This document shows, piece by piece, positions 60,701 to 64,000 of a stretch of 64,000 bases of DNA; position 1 is the first letter of the stretch; each line of letters begins with the position of its first letter. A program made the position numbers and the translations under genes. Origin of the DNA: Rallus limicola (Eukaryota; Chordata; Aves; Gruiformes; Rallidae); NCBI GenBank assembly GCA_022605955.1, contig JAKCOZ010000012.1, positions 24,860,015 to 24,924,014 on the forward strand, in the 5' to 3' direction. The notes under the pieces were generated by a model. That model was given only the letters and a program-made list of their open reading frames with translations, was not told where the DNA came from and made no database searches.

Positions 60701-63700
60701 CCTGCAAGATGGAACTACCTCATCAGTTACAGTAATAGCTGACCAAGCAGCGACTTATTAAATCAACAAAAATAACTCTAAAAACCTCAGGCAATGGTGT
60801 GCATTTAGCTGTTTGCATCTGCTGTTTTTCCTTATTTTCAGATGCTTAAAATGCTAACTGAGAAGCAGACTTGATGTTCCTCCAAGTCCCTAAGCAGAGC
60901 TTAGTTACTCATCTTGCTACCAACAGCAACTCCTTCAGGGGAAGAACTGGGATCAAGTTGTAAACCACATGCACAAGCAGTCAGGGTGAGGGGACTTTTC
61001 CTTCTCCAGCAATTGCTGCAATGCCATGAGCTCTTGTGGTAGAGCCAGAAGATTTAGCTCCTGCACAACAACCATCCTTGAGGAGGTTTTTTCCAGCTTT
61101 CAGATAGGACAAAGCAATGTTCTTCATCAACACATCAAGGAGCAATGTAAAGACATTTAAAGGCAGGTACAGACCTCAGAGATAAGAATCCCATCCCACC
61201 CTACATAGGTGACCATGGCTGCTTAGGTTGGACTGCAGAAACATTTAAGAGCAAGGTGAAACAATACTTTCAGGTATCTGCAATACTTATATGCAGTATT
61301 AATTGTCCTTTAAGTGATTCTGGCTCAGGTCTGGGCTTTTGTGCTTCTGCATGTCTTTCTGATCAACACACAACAAAGCTTTGGGCCTGTAATTTTCAAG
61401 TCATCCCCTTGCTGCAGGGAAGAATGACAGAAAAAAACATACAAAGTTCATTTCTCCAAGAAGAACCTAAACAAAGCATCTGTGGCCACACATTTAAGTG
61501 TGTATTAAACACCAAGAAATCACCACTGTACAATTGGAAGTATGAGTTGGGCAAAGGGGAGCCACCCATGTAAAAGAAAAACAGCAAAAATGGGGCCTGC
61601 CATGGAAAAGGTTTATTACTGTCTCCTGGGAGTCATTCCACATGAGAAAAAAAAAAACAAACCAAAAAAAGAAAGTAAGTAGTTTTTTCCATAACTCCAC
61701 TGATTCTCCACCTCAACTGTTGGTACATGCAAGTCAGTTCAAGAAATGTGTATGGATCAGGCATGCTGTCTCTCCCTTCTGCCTGTGCATTTAACCAGGT
61801 TTTAGTTTCACTCTAGGGACAGGATTTATTTTCTCTTTTAGAGAAATATTCGTGTTAATTAGGCCTTTTAACACCTTTGTGGAGTTTAAATTTAGTTTTA
61901 GGGTTGATCAAAAAGTTGTTCTGGTTCTTTCTGTGGCTAGAGTAGTTGGCCTTGGTAAAATTCCTCCTGTCCAAGTATTTGCAACATCATCATCATTTGG
62001 TTCTAACTGATGCCTTTTGGCAGGGATTACACAGGCTGAAGGTGGAAACAGCATCCAAACTGTCCCTGCATTTTCAAGCCAGCCTTCCCAAGGCAAGGTT
62101 CAAGCATCTGGTCCCTCTGTTGTGCTTCATGTCGTGCAGGTGCCATATCTCAGCCTGCAATAAGGATTTTGGGGTCAGTTTGTTTCATTAAAGTAGTTTC
62201 AAGGCAAACAATTGAGTATTCAAATGTTTTAAAATGTTACAATATTTCTTTTAATTGATTTGGTGGTGCACGTTTCCTCAGGAGCCACAGGATTTTGGGA
62301 GGAGTGCTGGTAGGACAGGCCACAAGCACTTGTTCTCCAAGCACCATGAACACTGCGGGGGGGGGAGTTTCAGCTGAGCAAGCCACTAGTAAATTCAATG
62401 TAGTGATTTCACCTCACCCTGAGGAAGCCAAGTTTTCACTTGCTCCTTTCACTGTGGAAGGAAGAAAGAGATGAGAGAGCAGCAACTAAAGAAGAAGAAA
62501 AGATCCGTCAATGTCACCTGTTTGGGGTCAGGTCACTGGACTCCAGAGCTGTGCCTGCAGGTGTGATACTACAAAGCCTGGCTGCTCCCTGGGTGTGGGA
62601 AAAGCAGCTCTCTGAAAAGCTGTTAGTCACCTGAAAGCCCTGGTACTGCCAGTGGGAGCTGAAGGTGTGAGAGATGTCTGAACCCTTACCTGGAGCAAAT
62701 AGCAAAGCTGAAGACAAGGCTAAGCCCTCTTTGTGCAAGAGGCAGGCGTGATGACAGAGAGGAGGTTAGTGGCATGCCTCATTTAGCTTAGCATCACACC
62801 AGAACGCTCCTGACACAGGCTTGTTTCTGTAGAGACTAAGCTGTAGCATTAAGCCCTCGGCCACAGAAAGGAGTGACAGCAGCTCTGAAAATCAAAAAGC
62901 TTCATGCAGTATCAGAACCATCATGTGTGAGCAGGGGCACCATGGACTAAGGAAAAGGAAGGTGAGAGGAAACACCTTATCATCCTTCCAGAAGGGATGC
63001 ATAAGCACAGGTCACCAGGCTGCCTGAGAAATAACCCCATTTATGATTGCAGTGTCAGCTGCTGGGGGCTGGGCTGCAGCTTCTGCATCCTGACTTGCAA
63101 TCCTGGGTGAAACAAGTAACAAAACCAAACCAGGAATTACAAAGGAATGGAAGTAAATTTTCCCAGTGATGGACTTTTCAAATGTCAACCCAGTAAACAA
63201 CTAGGTCAGGTGGCCTTTTTTAAATCAAATATTTCCTGTCTTTCCTCCTGCTTCTGGTTTAAACAATATGCTCTGGAAGTAAAAAAATATGTAGCATAAC
63301 TCGTATTTTTCTCTTTTAAGTTTCATTTACAATCTCTATAACACAAGTCTTGTTTGTTGGTTGGTTTTTATCCTCATGGCTTACTTCACCTTATTTATTC
63401 CCTGCTCAGAGAGTTGGAAGGTATCTCTAAATCTTTGTCACTGTTGTACTGGCAACAAATCACATGGATGTGATTAAACCTCCATAGGTACTGGATGTAT
63501 ATCTGCCTCTTCTTGTGTGAGCAAAGCCAACCCAGAAGCTTGGCTTGATAACAACTAAAACCTTAGACCTTGTGCCTGGGCTTTTGTTCTGTAGAAGCCT
63601 CAGGTCATCAGGACATAGAAACACACCTGGTTCCCAGCCAATCAGATTGCACAGGTTTGCCTGGCCAGCCAATCAGCATGTACATAAACACCCACCAACA

Positions 63701-64000
63701 GGGAATGCTCCTCATTTGTCTCTTAACCAAGAAGTGGCTAGCCATGAGGTTCTCCAGCTCCAGATTTCTGCTGGAATGAGAAGGTATTGAAGGGAGAGGC
63801 ATTCAGGTACTCAGTAGGCTTATATGGACCATTCACACCAATGTGTTCCTTGCTGCTGTAGGACCTAGTTGTTGATATACAGCTTTGACTTCTCTACCTG
63901 TGGCATGCTGTAGCTTTTTGAGATCTTAGGAGACTTTTGTGGCTGTTTAGGATTCATGTCTGGTTGAGTAAATTCCTCTGGGTATTTGCTGTCCATGAAG
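60701..64000. other. Intergenic, no gene seen
   Basis: No coding or RNA gene recognised. Contains a G-run near 62356-62366 and the promoter-like cluster listed separately. Confidence 0.5.
63638..63688 (+). promoter_or_regulatory. Promoter-like double CCAAT plus TATA-like box
   Basis: Two identical CCAATCAG boxes (63638-63645 and 63669-63676) are spaced 31 bp apart, about three helical turns, followed by TACATAAA at 63681-63688. The arrangement looks like a compact pol II promoter or the U3 of an old LTR. No downstream gene is visible in the remaining 300 bases. Confidence 0.35.

Noticed and set aside
1..64000. tRNA, rRNA, CRISPR array or prokaryote-type operon
   Set aside because: None seen. 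The only tRNA-like match is the 18-base primer binding site of the provirus, not a tRNA gene.

Overview
The window is avian nuclear DNA. It holds seven CR1 retroposon fragments, some ending in the bird-typical ATTCTATGA tail repeats, one vertebrate brain gene (SLITRK3), and endogenous retrovirus (ERV) sequence. I cannot fix the species from sequence alone. Nearly all of the 64 kb is non-coding; the only intact cellular gene I can support is SLITRK3, on the plus strand near the middle.

Layout. 1-20.9 kb is AT-rich intergenic sequence with four CR1 copies (7.05-7.93, 13.23-13.72, 16.41-16.73 and 17.56-17.85 kb), a roughly 390-bp purine-only satellite (9.0-9.4 kb) and several microsatellites. 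20.95-24.17 kb is a large CpG island with many homopolymer and dinucleotide tracts; it ends in a consensus splice donor and is probably the SLITRK3 promoter and 5' non-coding exon. An intron of about 1.7 kb leads to one large exon at 25891 holding the whole SLITRK3 coding sequence (25912-28758, 948 residues), followed by a 3' UTR with poly(A) signals near 29.6 and 29.85 kb. A 17-bp minisatellite, a small second CpG island with a strong CTCF-like motif (30.45-30.93 kb) and a (TTCC)n tract (31.2-31.5 kb) lie just beyond. 31.5-53 kb is intergenic with two CR1 copies.

53.0-60.7 kb holds two endogenous retroviral insertions, both antisense to SLITRK3. The first is a 721-bp LTR (53030-53750) with a short internal stub. 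The second is a complete but internally deleted 5360-bp provirus (55341-60700). It has two 496-bp LTRs that look identical by eye, a 4-bp target duplication, an exact tRNA-His primer binding site, broken gag, protease and RT remnants, a gammaretrovirus-type env transmembrane reading frame with a cysteine-rich tail, and a separate cysteine-rich reading frame upstream of env. Identical LTRs around such a damaged interior suggest recent mobilisation in trans of a non-autonomous element. This is the most unusual object in the window. The final 3.3 kb is intergenic, with a promoter-like double CCAAT plus TATA-like arrangement at 63.64-63.69 kb.

SLITRK3 is a neuronal postsynaptic adhesion protein. 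The retroelements are independent insertions with no visible functional link to it.
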